7,429 nucleotides of DNA, taken from contig JAVBMQ010000139.1 in the NCBI GenBank assembly GCA_031552335.1, positions 1 through 7,429 of the forward strand. Direction: 5' to 3'. The DNA comes from JAISFI01 sp031552335 (GTDB taxonomy: Bacteria > Bacteroidota > Bacteroidia > Bacteroidales > Azobacteroidaceae). The position numbers and the translations under genes were made by a program. The notes below the pieces were generated by a model. The model was not told where the DNA came from. It saw nothing but the letters and a program-made list of their open reading frames with translations, and did not search any database. Below, piece after piece: positions 5,786-7,429 of this stretch (positions are counted from its first letter, which is position 1; each line of letters starts with the position of its first letter).

Positions 5786-6868
5786 TTATCTTGGCGCTCT
5801 CTTATATAAGATCAAAGCAATAAAGGAATACACAATATTCGGAATCCAAACGGCTATAAAGGGACTAACATATCCGGAAATGGCAAATGTAGATGTAATT
5901 TGCATAAACAAGATATAAGAAAAACTTAAGAGCAATCCCATACCGATGTTGAACCCCATACCTCCTTTTATCTTACGAGAAGAAAGGGCCGCTCCGATAA
6001 TGGTAAGAATAAAAGCGGCAAAAGTCATGGAAAAACGTTGGTGATATTCAATCTCAAATAACTGTATGTTACCTATTCCGCGTTCTTTCTGCCGTTTGAT
6101 GTATTTGTAAAGTGCAGGTGTAGTCATTTGCTCACAATCATTGACTGATATTAAAAAATCGGAAGGAGCCATAACCAACACGGTATCAATCTTTTCACCA
6201 TGACTAATTGTTTCTTTCATACCTGTGAATTCTCGGACCGTATAGTCATTTATCGTCCAGTGATTGATTGAATCATAGGTAATAGATTGTGCCGTGAGAC
6301 GGGAAATAAGTTCTTTTCCATCAAATTTTTCCAGAGAAAAATGCCTTCCGGTACTTGTTTTGTCATTGTAGCTACCGATATAAGCAATGACTCCCGGACT
6401 GACTCCAAATTGTACATTTCTGGCATAATCTACACTTTTGTCCCTGATATATTTATTCTGAAAGGCAATTCGGGTAGTATTGGCAGGAGGAATAATAAAA
6501 CTGTTCAGCAATAAGGTAAATCCGGCAATAAAGGCTGCCGAAATAAGATATGGACGCATCAGCCTCGGAAAACTGATTCCACCGGAAAGCATAGCTATTA
6601 TCTCCGAATTATCTGCTAATTTCGACGTAAAGAAAATAACAGCAATAAAAGTAAACAGCGGACTGAATAAGTTGGCAAAATAAGGAATAAAGTTCATGTA
6701 ATAATCAAAAATAATGGCCGTGGTAGGGGCATTATTAACCATGAACTTATCAATTTTTTCATTCAAATCAAACATGACCGAAATGGATATGATCAAAAGA
6801 ATGGCAAAAACATAAGTGCCAAGGAATTTTTTGATGATATAACGGTCTATTTTTTGAAGGAATTTCAT
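5786..6868 (-). CDS. LptF/LptG (YjgP/YjgQ) family lipopolysaccharide-export permease
   Basis: The 360-aa product is of normal family length. LptF/LptG-type permeases pair with the ATPase LptB in the inner membrane, extract lipopolysaccharide and pass it to the periplasmic bridge. Visible layout: three N-terminal membrane segments (about 18-34 with VFAILLIISISVMF, about 60-81, about 106-126), a soluble beta-rich periplasmic domain (about 130-275), then three C-terminal segments (FSMTFAAFILTIIGAAL, MGLLLSFSYILFM, VWIPNIVYSFIALILY). The cytoplasmic stretch NSEIIAMLSGG at about 87-97 is the conserved loop expected to contact the ATPase, and SSRKIKGGMGF before the fifth segment is typical. I chose ATG 6868 (MKFLQKIDRYI) rather than the in-frame ATG at 6931: the extra 21 residues are not family-like and the upstream ATG overlaps a perfect -7 element. 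Bacteroidota often carry more than one LptF/G-like gene, so no symbol is given. Confidence 0.92.
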   Translation of the reverse strand: MKFLQKIDRYIIKKFLGTYVFAILLIISISVMFDLNEKIDKFMVNNAPTTAIIFDYYMNFIPYFANLFSPLFTFIAVIFFTSKLADNSEIIAMLSGGISFPRLMRPYLISAAFIAGFTLLLNSFIIPPANTTRIAFQNKYIRDKSVDYARNVQFGVSPGVIAYIGSYNDKTSTGRHFSLEKFDGKELISRLTAQSITYDSINHWTINDYTVREFTGMKETISHGEKIDTVLVMAPSDFLISVNDCEQMTTPALYKYIKRQKERGIGNIQLFEIEYHQRFSMTFAAFILTIIGAALSSRKIKGGMGFNIGMGLLLSFSYILFMQITSTFAISGYVSPFIAVWIPNIVYSFIALILYKRAPR

Positions 6869-6928
6869 ATGCTGCCAAATACGCAGCGCAAAGGTGGGGA
6901 TTTTTTTTGAAACTGTGAAATCTGAATG

Positions 6929-6936
6929 CAAAAATA
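6929..6936 (-). promoter_or_regulatory. -7 promoter element for the LptF/LptG-type gene
   Basis: On the reverse strand TATTTTTG matches TAnnTTTG, 60 nt upstream of the chosen ATG at 6868. No good TTTG is seen at the -33 distance. It overlaps the alternative ATG at 6931, which would then be at or before the transcript start. Confidence 0.45.
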
Positions 6937-6981
6937 ACTTCTTTATACAAGGTCATATTTTTCATTCTCAATTGAAAACAT

Positions 6982-6989
6982 TAATTTTG
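6982..6989 (+). promoter_or_regulatory. -7 promoter element for tgt
   Basis: TAATTTTG is a perfect TAnnTTTG match 18 nt before the tgt ATG, predicting a very short, A-rich leader of about 10-13 nt with no Shine-Dalgarno sequence. The -33 region (TATTTTTC) is a weak match. Its orientation is opposite to the element at 6929-6936, giving a divergent promoter pair. Confidence 0.5.
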
Positions 6990-7007
6990 CTCTTTCAAAA
7001 AAATAAA

Positions 7008-7429
7008 ATGGATTTTGAATTACAATATGCCGATCCGCATTCTATGGCAAGAGCGGGAAAAATCACAACTGATCATGGTGTGATAGAGACCCCTATATTT
7101 ATGCCGGTTGGAACGCAGGCATCGGTTAAGGCCGTACATTTTACGGAATTAAAAGAAGATGTCAAAGCAGAAATCATACTGGGGAATACGTATCATTTGT
7201 ATTTGCGTCCTGGTATAGAAATACTGGAACAAGCCGGAGGAATACACAAATTCAATGGTTGGGATAGACCTGTGCTGACTGATAGCGGAGGCTTTCAGGT
7301 TTTTTCTTTGTCGGAAAACCGGAAGTTGAAAGAGGAAGGAGCCGAATTCCGTTCGCATATAGATGGTTCTAAACATTTGTTTACTCCGGAAAATGTGATG
7401 GATATCCAACGTAGTATCGGTGCGGATAT
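7008..7429 (+). CDS. tgt: tRNA-guanine transglycosylase, N-terminal 140 residues (cut by window edge)
   Basis: Tgt exchanges guanine 34 for the queuosine precursor preQ1 in tRNAs for Asp, Asn, His and Tyr. The open frame from ATG 7008 runs off the right edge. Family hallmarks are in place: ARAGKITTDHG and ETPIFMPVGTQASVK near the N-terminus, ILGNTYHLYLRPG at about 57-69, and TDSGGFQVFSL at 91-101, where D92 is the base-recognition aspartate corresponding to E. coli Asp89. The later nucleophilic Asp and the zinc-binding Cys/His set lie beyond the window. Full-length members are about 375 aa, so roughly a third is visible. The start is the only suitable ATG and agrees with the usual N-terminus (MxFELQYxDP). 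The gene is divergent from the permease gene. Confidence 0.96.
   Translation, partial: MDFELQYADPHSMARAGKITTDHGVIETPIFMPVGTQASVKAVHFTELKEDVKAEIILGNTYHLYLRPGIEILEQAGGIHKFNGWDRPVLTDSGGFQVFSLSENRKLKEEGAEFRSHIDGSKHLFTPENVMDIQRSIGAD

Noticed and set aside
5800..5811. 12-bp perfect palindrome TCTTATATAAGA near the convergent gene ends, considered as a two-way terminator
   Set aside because: It lies within the permease coding end, has no loop or U-run, and is AT-only at its centre.
6866..6931. Upstream in-frame start of the LptF/LptG-type gene (ATG at 6931)
   Set aside because: The extra 21 residues are not family-like, and the ATG overlaps a perfect -7 promoter element, so ATG 6868 is preferred.
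7149..7409. 86-codon minus-strand open frame
   Set aside because: It is the antisense shadow of tgt, whose plus-strand product carries clear family motifs.

Overview
The window looks like a chromosomal segment of a Bacteroidota bacterium, most likely order Bacteroidales. The signs are: signal peptides ending in the ...GQ or ...SQ form usual in this phylum; starts mostly without a Shine-Dalgarno sequence; several perfect matches to the Bacteroidota -7 promoter element TAnnTTTG; and Tgt and LptF-type proteins of the Bacteroidales kind. No tRNA, rRNA, CRISPR array or transposase gene was seen.

Left part (1-1284): two minus-strand genes lie 18 bp apart. They encode small secreted proteins that share a repeated surface-protein module (xLELxSSxKALLLPxVT...), with two copies in the first protein and one visible in the second, which runs off the left edge. 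The second gene has a textbook AGGAGGT Shine-Dalgarno sequence, unusual for this phylum. Upstream is an AT-rich region with one possible 56-codon minus-strand ORF and the promoter of the next gene.

Centre (1285-5774): one very large secreted protein (1331 aa) dominates. In order it has a signal peptide, an N-terminal beta-rich scaffold, a fibronectin type III-like domain, a conserved beta region, a zincin-type metallopeptidase motif with a Met-turn-like element, and a C-terminal region with an alpha/beta-hydrolase nucleophile elbow (CHSMG). A 107-aa protein with three membrane segments follows, separated by a 24-bp perfect inverted repeat built from roughly 10-bp units. The layout fits a polymorphic-toxin-like exoprotein (scaffold, protease, variable C-terminal enzyme) followed by a candidate membrane immunity protein. 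This is inference. It is supported by a sharp drop in CCGG frequency and CCG codon use exactly where the C-terminal region begins (about position 4035).

Right part (5775-7429): housekeeping genes. An LptF/LptG-type lipopolysaccharide-export permease (minus strand, convergent with the small membrane protein) is divergent from tgt (queuosine tRNA modification), which is cut by the right edge. Two perfect TAnnTTTG elements face away from each other in the 139-bp gap between them.
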